Origin: an uncultured Desulfatitalea sp.
Lineage (GTDB): Bacteria > Desulfobacterota > Desulfobacteria > Desulfobacterales > Desulfosarcinaceae
DNA: 64,000 nucleotides
Assembly: GCA_937868765.1 (NCBI GenBank)
Contig: CALMNL010000011.1
Location: 124,001-188,000 of the forward strand
Reading direction: 5' to 3'
Position 1 is the stretch's first letter. Each line of letters opens with the position of its first letter. Made by a program: the position numbers and the translations under genes. The notes below the pieces were generated by a model. The model saw only the letters and a program-made list of their open reading frames with translations, was not told the origin of the DNA and made no database searches. Below, in pieces: positions 7,715-17,711 of this stretch.

Positions 7715-10700
7715 ATGCCGGATACCCTGCCACCCCAGGACCACGCTTCCCAAGAATATGGCGCCGACCATGTCCGGATTCTGGCCATCGTTTTTCTCTA
7801 TGGCTTTTTCGCATCTCTCTGGATTCTGTTTTCCGACAAGGCCGTCCAGTGGTTATTTCCCGAACCCGCCGATTTCGCGCTGGTGAGCACGCTTAAAGGG
7901 TTCGCCTTCGTGGCGATTACCTCCTTGCTGCTGTATGGGTTGATGCGTCGCCTGTTTGGCGCCGGCACGCGCACATTCGCTCTGCCCCACAGCCGACGCC
8001 AGCTGCTCTGGTCCGTCGGCCCGCTGGCCGTGGTGATCTTCCTCATGACGGCGGCCGGCATCTACCACGATGTAGCCTACCGCCGGGGCAGGGCGGTCGC
8101 GCAACTCCAGGATATCGCGAGTCTGAAAGCCCAGCAGATCGAAGATTGGCTGGCGGAGCGCTACGGCGACGCGAACTACATACGGACCAACCCCGGATGG
8201 GCCGCCTTGTATCGCCGCTGGTCCGAAACCAACGATGCAGCCGATTTGCGGCTTTTACAGGCGCGCATCGATGCCTTCCGGGAGCACAAGGCGTTCCAGG
8301 ATATTTTGCTGCTCGACGGCCGGGGCGCCCTGGTGTGGGATTCCCAGGGCGGCCTCCACCCGCCCCATCTGGCGGTGCGTATCCCTGCGGCGCGGCAGGC
8401 GATCGCCGATAACCGGGTGACCCGTTTCGGGCCTTACCGCGACGCCGACGGCAGTCTGCATATCGATTTCTTTGCGCCGCTGGCCCTGTCGGACGGCGGA
8501 CCCGGTGCCGTCGTGGTGCTGAGCGTGGATCCGTCCGAGCGGTTGTTCCCCGGTTTTCAGGACTGGCCCGCGCCCAGTCCCAGCGGTGAAACGCTGCTCT
8601 TCCGGCAGGACGGCGACCAGGTGCTCTACCTCAGCGCACTGCGCCACCAGCCCGATGCGGCCGGCCGGTTGCGCCAGCCGCTGGCCCGGGCGGATCTGCT
8701 GGTGGTGAAAATATTGAAAGAGGGTGGGGCCGGGGACCGTCCTTTGAAAGGGGTCGATTGCAATGGAAGCCCGGTGATCGGCATCGGCCGGCGTATCCGC
8801 GGCACCGACTGGTATCTGGCGGCCCGGCTGGATCAATCCGAAGTGTTCGCCGGCGCCGTGAAAGATGCCGGCTGGATTGCCTTGGCCGGCTTCCTGGCGC
8901 TCTTCTTCACCGCCGCCGGGGGACTGCTCATCCGCCAGCGCCAGGAGCTGGCCGCCGCTTTGCGGGAAAGCGAGGCCAATGCGGAAAAACTGCGCGCCCT
9001 GCAGCTGCTCGATGCCATTTCCGAGGCCTCCAAGGATGCCATCTACGCCAAGGACACCGAGGGCCGTTATCTGCTGTTCAATCGGGAGGCTTGCCGGCTG
9101 GTGAGCCGGTCGAGGAGCGAGGTGTTGGGAAAGGACGATACCGCTTTTTTTCCACCCGAACAGGCCGAGCGCATCATGACCAACGACCGCCAGGTGATGG
9201 CCGAAAAGCGTATGGTGACTTTCCTCGAACAGATCCATACCACCGACGGCCTGCGCCATTTCATGGCCACCAAAGGACCGTTGTGCTCTTCAGGCGGGCG
9301 GATCATCGGCCTGTTCGGCCTGTCTCGGGATATCACCGAACTCAAACAGGCCGAAACCGTGCTGCGTGAAACCTCCGAGCGGCTGCGGCTCTTCATCGAG
9401 CACGCGCCGGCGGCCCTGGCCATGTTCGACCGCCAGATGCGTTATCTGAGTACCAGTCGGCGGTGGCTCACCGACTACAACTTGAGACAACACGATCTGA
9501 CGGGCCTTTGCCACTACGATGTCTTTCCGGAAATCGGCGAAGCCTGGAAGGCGGTCCACCGGCGTGGGCTGGCAGGTGAGGTGGTGCGCAGCGAACGGGA
9601 TCGCTTCGAACGCGCCGACGGCACCGTGCATTGGGAGCGCTGGGAGGTGCGGCCGTGGTACGACACGGCGGGGGCGGTCGCCGGCATCGTGATCTTCAGC
9701 GAGGATATCACGGCCCGCATCCAGGCCGAGCGAGAACTCGCCGATCGTGAAAAATACCTGCGGACTATTTTGCAGACCACCGCCGACGGTTTTTGGATGT
9801 CGGATGCCGATGGCACCATCCTGGATGTCAACGAAGCCTACTGCCGCATGTCCGGATATGCCCGGGACGAGTTGATCGGATCGTCCATCGCGGCCGTCGA
9901 GGCCGACGAAACGCCCCAGGAAGTGATTCAGCATATCGCCCGCACTTGTGCACGGGGGTCGGATCTGTTCGAATCCCGGCATCGGACCAAAGAGGGGCGC
10001 GTTATCGATGTGGAAGTCTCCGTAACCGCCATGGAAGGCGAAGCGGTGCGATTGATCTGCTTCTGCCGCGATATCACCGAACGCAAGCGCGCCGAGGCCG
10101 AAACGGCGGCGCTTCAGGCGCGCATCCAGCAGGCGCAGAAGATGGAGTCCATCGGCAACCTGGCCGGCGGCATCGCCCACGACTTCAACAACATCTTGTT
10201 CCCCATCCTCGGATTTTCCGAAATGCTGCTGGACGATCTGGGCTCGGACGATCCCAGGGCCGAAAGCGTCCGGGAGATCATCGGCGCCGCTGCGCGGGGC
10301 AGCGAACTCGTCCGGCAGATTCTCACCTTCAGCCGCCAGGCTGAACACAAACTGATCCCCGTGCGGGTGCAGCAGGTGCTCCGCGAGGTGATCAAGCTGA
10401 CGCGCGCCACCATCCCGGCGGACATCGATATCTTCCAGGATATCCAGACCGATTGTCCCCTGGTGATGGCCGATCCCACCCAACTGCATCAGATCGCCAT
10501 GAACCTGATCACTAATGCCTACCATGCCGTCGAGCAGAACCGGGGAACTATCCGGGTGTCGCTCAAGGAGACCGAAGTGGATGCCGGTGATCGGGCCTAC
10601 AACGGCGTCGCGCCGGGACGCTACGCGGTGCTCTCCGTTGCCGACACGGGCTGCGGCATCGATCCGGCGCACATGTCGAAGATCTTCGAGCCTTATTTCA

Positions 10701-11278
10701 CTACCAAAGAAAAAGGCAAGGGCACCGGCCTGGGGTTATCGGTGGTGTATGGCATCGTGCGAGAGCACAAGGGCGATGTGAAGGTGATCAGCGCGCCGGG
10801 AAGGGGGGCGATCTTCCATGTCTTCCTGCCGCTGATGGAGAAATTCACGGAGGCCCCATCCCCCGATACCCGGCTGCCGCTGCCCACCGGCAGCGAACGG
10901 ATTCTGCTGGTGGATGACGAAGAAGCGGTAGTGCTCATGGAGAAGAAAATTCTCGAGCGTCTCGGCTACCGGGTGAACGGCTTCACCAGCAGCCTGCAGG
11001 CCCTGGCGGTTTTTCAGGCCGATCCGCAGGCCTTCGACGTGCTTCTCACGGATATGACCATGCCGAACATGACCGGCGATCAACTGGCCAAAGCCGTGCA
11101 GGCCATCCGGCCGGGACTGCCGGCCATCGTCTGCACCGGCTTCAGCGAGAGAATCACGCCGGAAAAAGCGGCGGCCATGGGGATCGGCGGATTCCTGATG
11201 AAACCGGTGGTGCGGGCCGACCTGGCCAGGACGCTCCGGGAAATACTGGATCGATATAAAGCGCAGAACCGCGAATAG
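7715..11278 (+). CDS. Hybrid sensor histidine kinase with three PAS domains and a receiver
   Basis: The product (1187 residues from this ATG) begins with three membrane helices (the first ending LWILFSDKAVQWLF, the third near residue 110), then a roughly 250-residue extracytoplasmic sensor region and another helix near 400. Three PAS domains follow near 431 (DAISEASKDAIYAKD), 558 and 681 (TTADGFWMSDADGTILDVN). The dimerisation helix has the phosphoacceptor His in GGIAHDFNNIL near 820, then an HATPase domain with DTGCGID and GTGLGLSVVYG, and a receiver from about 1063 with phosphorylatable Asp in LLTDMTMPN. No output domain follows, so signalling must go through an unlinked partner. A TTG at 7673 is an alternative start. 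The ligand is unknown; the thiolase gene begins 34 nt downstream. Confidence 0.88.
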   Translation: MPDTLPPQDHASQEYGADHVRILAIVFLYGFFASLWILFSDKAVQWLFPEPADFALVSTLKGFAFVAITSLLLYGLMRRLFGAGTRTFALPHSRRQLLWSVGPLAVVIFLMTAAGIYHDVAYRRGRAVAQLQDIASLKAQQIEDWLAERYGDANYIRTNPGWAALYRRWSETNDAADLRLLQARIDAFREHKAFQDILLLDGRGALVWDSQGGLHPPHLAVRIPAARQAIADNRVTRFGPYRDADGSLHIDFFAPLALSDGGPGAVVVLSVDPSERLFPGFQDWPAPSPSGETLLFRQDGDQVLYLSALRHQPDAAGRLRQPLARADLLVVKILKEGGAGDRPLKGVDCNGSPVIGIGRRIRGTDWYLAARLDQSEVFAGAVKDAGWIALAGFLALFFTAAGGLLIRQRQELAAALRESEANAEKLRALQLLDAISEASKDAIYAKDTEGRYLLFNREACRLVSRSRSEVLGKDDTAFFPPEQAERIMTNDRQVMAEKRMVTFLEQIHTTDGLRHFMATKGPLCSSGGRIIGLFGLSRDITELKQAETVLRETSERLRLFIEHAPAALAMFDRQMRYLSTSRRWLTDYNLRQHDLTGLCHYDVFPEIGEAWKAVHRRGLAGEVVRSERDRFERADGTVHWERWEVRPWYDTAGAVAGIVIFSEDITARIQAERELADREKYLRTILQTTADGFWMSDADGTILDVNEAYCRMSGYARDELIGSSIAAVEADETPQEVIQHIARTCARGSDLFESRHRTKEGRVIDVEVSVTAMEGEAVRLICFCRDITERKRAEAETAALQARIQQAQKMESIGNLAGGIAHDFNNILFPILGFSEMLLDDLGSDDPRAESVREIIGAAARGSELVRQILTFSRQAEHKLIPVRVQQVLREVIKLTRATIPADIDIFQDIQTDCPLVMADPTQLHQIAMNLITNAYHAVEQNRGTIRVSLKETEVDAGDRAYNGVAPGRYAVLSVADTGCGIDPAHMSKIFEPYFTTKEKGKGTGLGLSVVYGIVREHKGDVKVISAPGRGAIFHVFLPLMEKFTEAPSPDTRLPLPTGSERILLVDDEEAVVLMEKKILERLGYRVNGFTSSLQALAVFQADPQAFDVLLTDMTMPNMTGDQLAKAVQAIRPGLPAIVCTGFSERITPEKAAAMGIGGFLMKPVVRADLARTLREILDRYKAQNRE

Positions 11279-11312
11279 CAGGCACCCATCAGCCTATGGA
11301 AGGGAGACGATC

Positions 11313-12482
11313 ATGACAGCCAAAGTGAAGAAGCAGTATGCCATTGTCGGTGTGGGGTATACGCCCCAGGGCCGGATCCCGGGAAGAACTTCCCTGAGCT
11401 TCCACCTGGAGGCGTCGGCCAACGCCATCGCCGATGCCGGTCTGCGGGCTTCGGATATCGATGGGTTCATATCCTATCGGTACTTTCCAGCCTCGAGCAG
11501 CGAGACGGCGCTGACCCCCAATCATGTGGCCCACGCGCTGGGCCTGTCGCCCACCTATATCAGCCAGGATGCCAACTGATCGCGCAGTCATTTACAGCAC
11601 GCAGTTGGCGTGCTCGAATCGGGTTTGTGCAATTATGTGCTCATTTCTTATGGCCACAGCGCCCTTTCCAGCGACAGCATGATGCAGATGCTCACCGATC
11701 TGTCCGGCGACGATGCCGTCTTCGGCCATTTCGGCGCCACCGGCGGCTACGCCCTGGCCGCCCGCCGGGCCATGCACACCTTCGGTACCGGGCCGGAGAC
11801 CTGGAAACAGATCGCCATGGGGCAGCGCCAATGGGCCGATCTCAACCCTCAGGCCGTGATGCATGGCAAGACCATGTCGTCCGAGGATTATGACCACTCC
11901 CGGTGGGTGGTCGAGCCCCTGCGTCTGCTCGACAACTGCCTGATTACTGATGGCGGCCGGGCGATCGTCGTCACCTCCCTGGAAAGGGCGCGCGACTTGA
12001 AACAGCCGCCGGTGGTGATCCTGGGCATGGGGCAGCACGACCAGCCGGCCGAGATCGGCCAGGCACTCACCATGGACGGGCCCACGGGCGCCAAAAAGGC
12101 GGGCGAAGCCGCCCTTGCCATGGCCGGCATCACCCTGAACGACGTGGATGCCTGCCAGCTCTACGACTGTTTCACCTACACGGTCGAGATCACGCTTCAG
12201 GATTACGGCTTCTTCGGACCGGGCGAGGGTAAGGATTGGTTCCAGGGCGGGACCATCGCTCCGGGCGGCCGCATGCCGGTCAACACTTCCGGCGGGCAGT
12301 TGTCGGAGGCCTACTTCATGGGGCTGACACCCCTTGCGGAAGCGGCCATGCAGATCATGGGGCGGTGCGGCCGGCGCCAGCTCGGGCCTGCCACCGGGAC
12401 CCGGGAGCCGCGCATCGTCCTGTGCAGCGACAACGGCGGCATCCTGCAAAGCCATTCATGCATCATTCTCGGGAGGTCGTAA
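11313..12482 (+). CDS. Thiolase-like protein (SCP-x type) with an in-frame TGA at codon 89
   Basis: The frame from ATG 11313 (AAGGGAGA upstream) to TAA 12480 encodes 389 codons, but codon 89 (11577-11579) is TGA. Both halves are in the same frame and clearly one thiolase: the N-terminal IVGVGYTPQG, ADAGLRASDIDGF and the C-terminal DVDACQLYDCFTYT, GGRMPVNTSGGQLSEAYFMG. The TGA follows ISQDAN and precedes SRS; by rough alignment with SCP-x thiolases this is the loop carrying the nucleophilic Cys, within a residue or two. The downstream part has no convincing own ribosome-binding site. Either the TGA is recoded (selenocysteine; see the hairpin at 11596-11614) or the gene is inactivated by a nonsense change. 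It abuts the DUF35 gene at 12483, its expected partner. Confidence 0.7.
11596..11614 (+). promoter_or_regulatory. SECIS-like hairpin downstream of the in-frame TGA
   Basis: AGCACGC and GCGTGCT form a perfect 7-bp stem around the 5-nt loop AGTTG. The loop begins 23 nt after the TGA and has G at its second position, in line with the general bacterial SECIS pattern (stem-loop shortly after UGA, G among the first loop bases). A weaker lower stem is possible between GCGCA (11582-11586) and TGTGC (11626-11630). The distance from UGA to the stem is 16 nt, longer than in E. coli fdhF. Function is inferred only. Confidence 0.4.
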
Positions 12483-12890
12483 ATGACGGATTACAGCAAG
12501 CCTTTGCCGAAGCTCAACGGCGACAACCGCCAGTTCTGGGAGGGGTGCCGTGCGCACGAACTGCGCTTTCAACAGTGTACAGCCTGCGGCCTGGTGCGCT
12601 GGCCGCCGTCCTTCCTCTGCCCGCGGTGCCACGCGACGGAGAGTACCTGCCGCATCGCCAGTGGCCTGGGCACGGTTTTTACCTACACCGTATACCACAC
12701 CGCGTTTCATCCCGGCTTCGCGTCGGAGCTGCCCTATGTGGTGGCCGTGGTGGCCCTGGACGAAGGGCCGCACGTGTTGACCAACATCGTCGGGTGCCGA
12801 CCCGAGGAGGTGAAATGCGACCAGCGGGTCAAGGTGGTCTGGGACGAAGTGACCGAAACCATCACGCTGCCCAAGTTCGCACCGCTGTAA
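12483..12890 (+). CDS. DUF35 OB-fold / zinc-ribbon partner of thiolase
   Basis: This 135-residue protein has the DUF35 layout: an N-terminal helix (NRQFWEGCRAHELRFQQC), a zinc ribbon with Cys pairs in CTACG and CPRCH, and a C-terminal OB-fold (GTVFTYTVYH to the end). DUF35 proteins form complexes with SCP-x type thiolases or thiolase-like aldolases (for example BbsA with BbsB, or Ltp2 partners) and help bind acyl-CoA. Its start codon directly follows the stop of the upstream thiolase with no gap, indicating translational coupling. If the thiolase were dead, selection on this gene would be expected to relax, yet its motifs are intact. Confidence 0.88.
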   Translation: MTDYSKPLPKLNGDNRQFWEGCRAHELRFQQCTACGLVRWPPSFLCPRCHATESTCRIASGLGTVFTYTVYHTAFHPGFASELPYVVAVVALDEGPHVLTNIVGCRPEEVKCDQRVKVVWDEVTETITLPKFAPL

Positions 12891-12958
12891 CCGACTGTTG
12901 AAAACATCAGCCTGCCCGTGCTCCGGCGGACAGATGGCGCGGCTGCCAACGGACGGGA

Positions 12959-13510
12959 TCAGGCGGCGTGTTTTTTCACCCAGGCCGCGTACTGGTCCAT
13001 CCAGGTCTGCAGGAATTTGCGGCTGCCCGGCCCGACGTGGCCGTTTTCGTCGAAAAACGCATCGTTCACCTGGAGGAACACTTCGGGCTGGCCCAGGGTG
13101 GGCACATTCAAATAGGCCAGGACGTTGCGCAAATGTTGCTGGGCCAGGGCCGTACCGATCTGGCCGATGGAGATGCCCAGCACCCCGGCCGGCTTGCCCG
13201 CCCAGGCGTTCTGGCCATAGGGCCGCGAGGCCTGATCGATGGCATTCTTGAGAACACCGGGGATGGAGCGGTTGTATTCGGGGGTAACGAACAACAGACC
13301 CTGGGACGATTGGATATCGCTCTTGAATTTCTTGACCGCGTCGGTCGGATTGGCCTCCTCATCCTGGTTGTAGAGGGGCAGATTGTCGATGCGCAGTTGC
13401 TTGAAGGCAAACTCCGGCGGCGCCAGCTTGGCCAGGGCACCGGCCAATTTGCGGTTGAAGGAATCTTTGCGAAGACTGCCCACGATGACGGCGATTTGGT
13501 ATTGACTCAT
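12959..13510 (-). CDS. NADPH-dependent FMN reductase (ChrR/YieF-like)
   Basis: The 183-residue flavodoxin-like protein has the FMN phosphate loop VGSLRKDSFNRKLA near residue 10, the family segment LFVTPEYNRSIPGVLKNAIDQASRP near residue 75, and KPAGVLGISIGQIG. Relatives reduce quinones, chromate or azo compounds with NAD(P)H as two-electron donor. The start at 13510 is preceded by AAAGGAGAGG. It is a single minus-strand gene, convergent with the DUF35 gene and divergent from the kinase at 13713. The 200-nt gap between 13510 and 13713 contains no gene. Confidence 0.88.
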   Translation of the reverse strand: MSQYQIAVIVGSLRKDSFNRKLAGALAKLAPPEFAFKQLRIDNLPLYNQDEEANPTDAVKKFKSDIQSSQGLLFVTPEYNRSIPGVLKNAIDQASRPYGQNAWAGKPAGVLGISIGQIGTALAQQHLRNVLAYLNVPTLGQPEVFLQVNDAFFDENGHVGPGSRKFLQTWMDQYAAWVKKHAA

Positions 13511-13712
13511 AACCTCTCCTTTAAGTTTACGGTTGCGTCAGATGATAGGAACGGCATATTAAAATTCAAGGGCTGCTGCCTTGGCGGTTGGACGGATATA
13601 TGGCAGCCGGATTCCATTCTGAGCTTCTGAAGCCTGGAAGCGGATCGACTAAAATAGATATTGTAATGACTGCGCACCTACCCGATGACCTGGAAGCACC
13701 GGTGATGGAAGC

Positions 13713-16067
13713 ATGAATGCTCTTGCGCTCGTCTCGCTGTCCTCTTTTCTGATCTATGTATATCTCGGCACGGTTGTCTATCTCAAGCAACCGGAAAACG
13801 CCCTGAATCGGACCTTTTTCATTTACAGCCTGCTGGCGGTCTACACCTGCTTCACCGACTTTCAGATGCGCGTGGCCGAAAGCTTCGCCGCCGCGCTCTT
13901 CTGGTTTCGGGTCGGTTCGCTCTGGCACGTGCTGATTTCGGCCCTGATGCACTTCGTGTTCGTGTTTACCCGCAAACCCAAGGGCCGGGCCTACCTTGTC
14001 TATCTTCCCATGTATCTGGTCGGCCTGATATTCGCCTACCTGGATTACTCCGGCAACCTGGTGCTCGACGGCCCCAAGCCGAGTCCGTGGGGTTGGTCCT
14101 ACGGCGCAGTGCGGCATACCCTGCTGGGCGACGTGTACATTTTGTGGTGTGCCGGTCTGATCGCTCTGGGGATTCTGCTTTGCCTGCGCGCCTTTCTGAA
14201 AGCCGGGGACAGGCGCGAAAAACAGCAGGCCAAATTCGTCCTGATCGGCACGGGGGTTCCCATGGTGGCCGGCGTTTTCGAGATCATCTTTTCCCGGGTC
14301 GGCGTGGAGATACCCAATCTGATCCAGCTTTCCCTGGTGATCGGCAGCGGTTTCTGGGCTTTTGCGATCTGGAAATACGAGCTTTTCGTGCTCAGCCCGG
14401 CCACCACGGTCAAAGAGATCATCCAAACCATGTCGGACATTTTGCTCCTGATCAATCCCCGGTTGGAAATAAAAGTGGTCAATCAGGCCGTGGTGGATCT
14501 GTTGGGATATGGGCGGGATGAATTGATCGACCAGCCCGTCCAACTGCTGTTCAACGAGGGTGATTTCAGGCAGGTGGCCAGCGGTCCGGTGGTGAGCGAA
14601 CTGGCCCAGCGCGGAATCGTCAGCGACGCCGAAATCACCCTTCGATCCAAGTCGGGGCGGAAGATTTCCGTCTCTCTGGCCGCTTCGCTGATTCGCGATA
14701 AAAACATGCGGTTTCAAGGCATTGCCTTCATCGGCCGCGACATCACCCGGCGCAAGCGACAGGAGCAGGAGCTGCGGCAGTACCAGGAAAGACTGGAGGA
14801 GATCATCGCAGAGCGTACCGCGGAGCTGGAGAAGACTTACGCCCAGTTACAGCGGGTGCAGAAACTGGAGTTCATGGGAACCATCGCCGGCGGTGTGGCC
14901 CATGATTTGAACAATATCCTCTCCGGTATCGTGAGCTACCCCGAATTGCTGCTGCTGGATCTGCCCAAGGAGAGTCCGCTGCGCAGGCCGCTCACGACCA
15001 TTCAGCGCTCGGGAGAGAAGGCGGCCACCATCGTCGCCGATTTGCTGGCCCTGGCCAGAAGAGAAGTAGTGGTCAAGTCGGTGATCAATCTGAACCTGGT
15101 GATCAAGGAATATCTGTTGAGCCCGGAACGGGCCAGGATGCAGTCGTATCACCCCGATGCCCAGATCGAGACCGATCTCGATCCCAACCTGCAGAACCTG
15201 ATCGGCTCGCCGGTGCACATGTCCAAGGCCTTGATGAATCTGGTCCATAATGGGGTCGAAGCCATGCCCAACGGCGGCGTTCTGAGAATTTCGACCCGGA
15301 ACCGGAAGGTTCTGGCCCCGATTTCCGGCTATGAAAAAATCGAGCCCGGCGACTATGTGGTGTTGACCGTGGCCGATGTGGGCGTGGGCATCGCCGCGGA
15401 CGATCTGGAGCGCATCTTCGAACCTTTTTATACCAAGAAAAAGATGGGCACAAGCGGCACCGGCCTGGGGATGGCCGTGGTATGGGGGACGGTCAAGGAT
15501 CACGGCGGCTATGTGGATGTCGTCAGCCGCGAAGGGCATGGCACGACCTTCACCCTCTATTTTTCGGCTTCCTCATCTGCCGAGGAAAAAGTGCCTGTTC
15601 ACCTTCCCATGGAAGCTTACAAAGGCAAGGGCGAATCGGTGTTGGTAATCGATGACATCGCCGAACAGCGCGAAATCGCCTGCGGCATACTCGAAAAGTT
15701 GGGGTACAGGCCTGCATCGGTGCCGAGCGGTGAGGCGGCCGTGACCTATTTGAAGGATACCAAGGTGGATATCCTCCTGTTGGATATGATCATGACCCCC
15801 GGTATCGACGGGCTGGAAACATACAAGCGGATTTTGCGCATCCACCCGAAACAAAAGGCGATCATCGCCAGCGGCTTTTCCGAGAGCGAGCGCGTCAAGC
15901 AGGCCGAGACGCTGGGCGTCGGGGGGTTCATCCACAAGCCCTACACCATTGAAAAGCTGGGCGTTGCGATCCTAAAGGAACTGGGTAAGGCCCCATTGCC
16001 CTTCGACGGATCACGTTCCGATTTTTCCAAACCAAACCATCAAGCCCCGAAAAATCAAGCCTCATAA
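13713..16067 (+). CDS. Hybrid histidine kinase with 7TM sensor, PAS and receiver
   Basis: The 784-residue protein opens with seven predicted membrane helices (about residues 3-225) of the histidine-kinase N-terminal 7TM type. A PAS domain (SDILLLINPRLEIKVVNQAV, from about 238) and a coiled coil (ERLEEIIAERTAELEKTYAQLQ, in two pieces) lead to the phosphoacceptor His in GGVAHDLNNIL near 397. An ATPase domain (ADVGVGIA, GTGLGMAVVWG) and a C-terminal receiver from about 644 follow, with Asp in ILLLDMIMTPG. The gene converges on the sigma-54 activator at 16085 and its last codons lie in a 15-bp tandem repeat. Its target is not evident; the adjacent activator lacks a receiver domain, so direct phosphotransfer to it is not expected. 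Confidence 0.88.
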   Translation: MNALALVSLSSFLIYVYLGTVVYLKQPENALNRTFFIYSLLAVYTCFTDFQMRVAESFAAALFWFRVGSLWHVLISALMHFVFVFTRKPKGRAYLVYLPMYLVGLIFAYLDYSGNLVLDGPKPSPWGWSYGAVRHTLLGDVYILWCAGLIALGILLCLRAFLKAGDRREKQQAKFVLIGTGVPMVAGVFEIIFSRVGVEIPNLIQLSLVIGSGFWAFAIWKYELFVLSPATTVKEIIQTMSDILLLINPRLEIKVVNQAVVDLLGYGRDELIDQPVQLLFNEGDFRQVASGPVVSELAQRGIVSDAEITLRSKSGRKISVSLAASLIRDKNMRFQGIAFIGRDITRRKRQEQELRQYQERLEEIIAERTAELEKTYAQLQRVQKLEFMGTIAGGVAHDLNNILSGIVSYPELLLLDLPKESPLRRPLTTIQRSGEKAATIVADLLALARREVVVKSVINLNLVIKEYLLSPERARMQSYHPDAQIETDLDPNLQNLIGSPVHMSKALMNLVHNGVEAMPNGGVLRISTRNRKVLAPISGYEKIEPGDYVVLTVADVGVGIAADDLERIFEPFYTKKKMGTSGTGLGMAVVWGTVKDHGGYVDVVSREGHGTTFTLYFSASSSAEEKVPVHLPMEAYKGKGESVLVIDDIAEQREIACGILEKLGYRPASVPSGEAAVTYLKDTKVDILLLDMIMTPGIDGLETYKRILRIHPKQKAIIASGFSESERVKQAETLGVGGFIHKPYTIEKLGVAILKELGKAPLPFDGSRSDFSKPNHQAPKNQAS

Positions 16068-16084
16068 AATCAGGCCCCATAAAA

Positions 16085-16091
<7 letters not shown>
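16039..16091. repeat. 15-bp tandem repeat across two convergent gene ends
   Basis: Three and a half imperfect copies of a 15-bp unit (ATCAAGCCCCGAAAA, ATCAAGCCTCATAAA, ATCAGGCCCCATAAA, ATCAGGCA) cover the last codons of the kinase, the 17-nt spacer and the last codons of the activator. Copies 2 and 3 each contain a TAA, one of which ends the kinase. Confidence 0.7.
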
Positions 16092-17458
<1,367 letters not shown>

Positions 17459-17492
17459 AGGCGCACCTCGACTCACTCTCTGATGAAGGATT

Positions 17493-17507
17493 CTTAACAC
17501 CTGTTAA
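17493..17507 (+). promoter_or_regulatory. Candidate activator binding site (UAS 1)
   Basis: The palindrome TTAACA-CC-TGTTAA (17494-17507) lies about 35 bp upstream of the activator start and about 80-95 bp upstream of the -24 element at 17587. The 13-mer CTTAACACCTGTT recurs with one mismatch, inverted, at 19992-20004, also upstream of a -24/-12 promoter. Position fits an enhancer for the adjacent activator and possible autoregulation. Confidence 0.55.
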
Positions 17508-17586
17508 TATATCCATTGCCCGTCTTTTGCAAGTCGCATTGCCAAAAAAGTATGAGAATCAAGCCGGTTAAGCGTTTCAACGCCTC

Positions 17587-17602
17587 TGGCATAGCTGTTG
17601 CT
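17587..17602 (+). promoter_or_regulatory. Sigma-54 promoter P1 (-24/-12)
   Basis: TGGCATA-N4-TTGCT matches the sigma-54 consensus TGGCAC-N5-TTGC at all but the sixth base, with GG (17588-17589) and GC (17600-17601) 12 bp apart. Transcription would begin near 17613, giving a leader of about 100 nt before the DUF3373 gene. Confidence 0.65.
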
Positions 17603-17652
17603 CAGGAACTGCTGAAGACCAGGTAGCCTTTTGCAGGCAATGAACCATATCG

Positions 17653-17670
17653 CCACCAGGCTGCTGGTGG
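17653..17670 (+). repeat. Leader hairpin upstream of the DUF3373 gene
   Basis: CCACCAG-GCTG-CTGGTGG is a perfect 7-bp stem with a 4-nt loop in the predicted leader between P1 and the start codon at 17712. No U tract follows, so an mRNA stability or binding role is more likely than termination. Confidence 0.45.
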
Positions 17671-17711
17671 ACGAATCACCATGCATCAAATGACATGAAG
17701 AAGGAGGGGTT

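Noticed and set aside
11610..12482. Treating the second half of the thiolase as an independent gene starting at GTG 11610
   Set aside because: It is in the same frame as the first half, begins in the middle of a thiolase fold, and has no ribosome-binding site; the would-be start lies inside the hairpin.
17653..17670. Hairpin as a transcription terminator
   Set aside because: There is no U tract, and it lies in the predicted leader of the DUF3373 gene.
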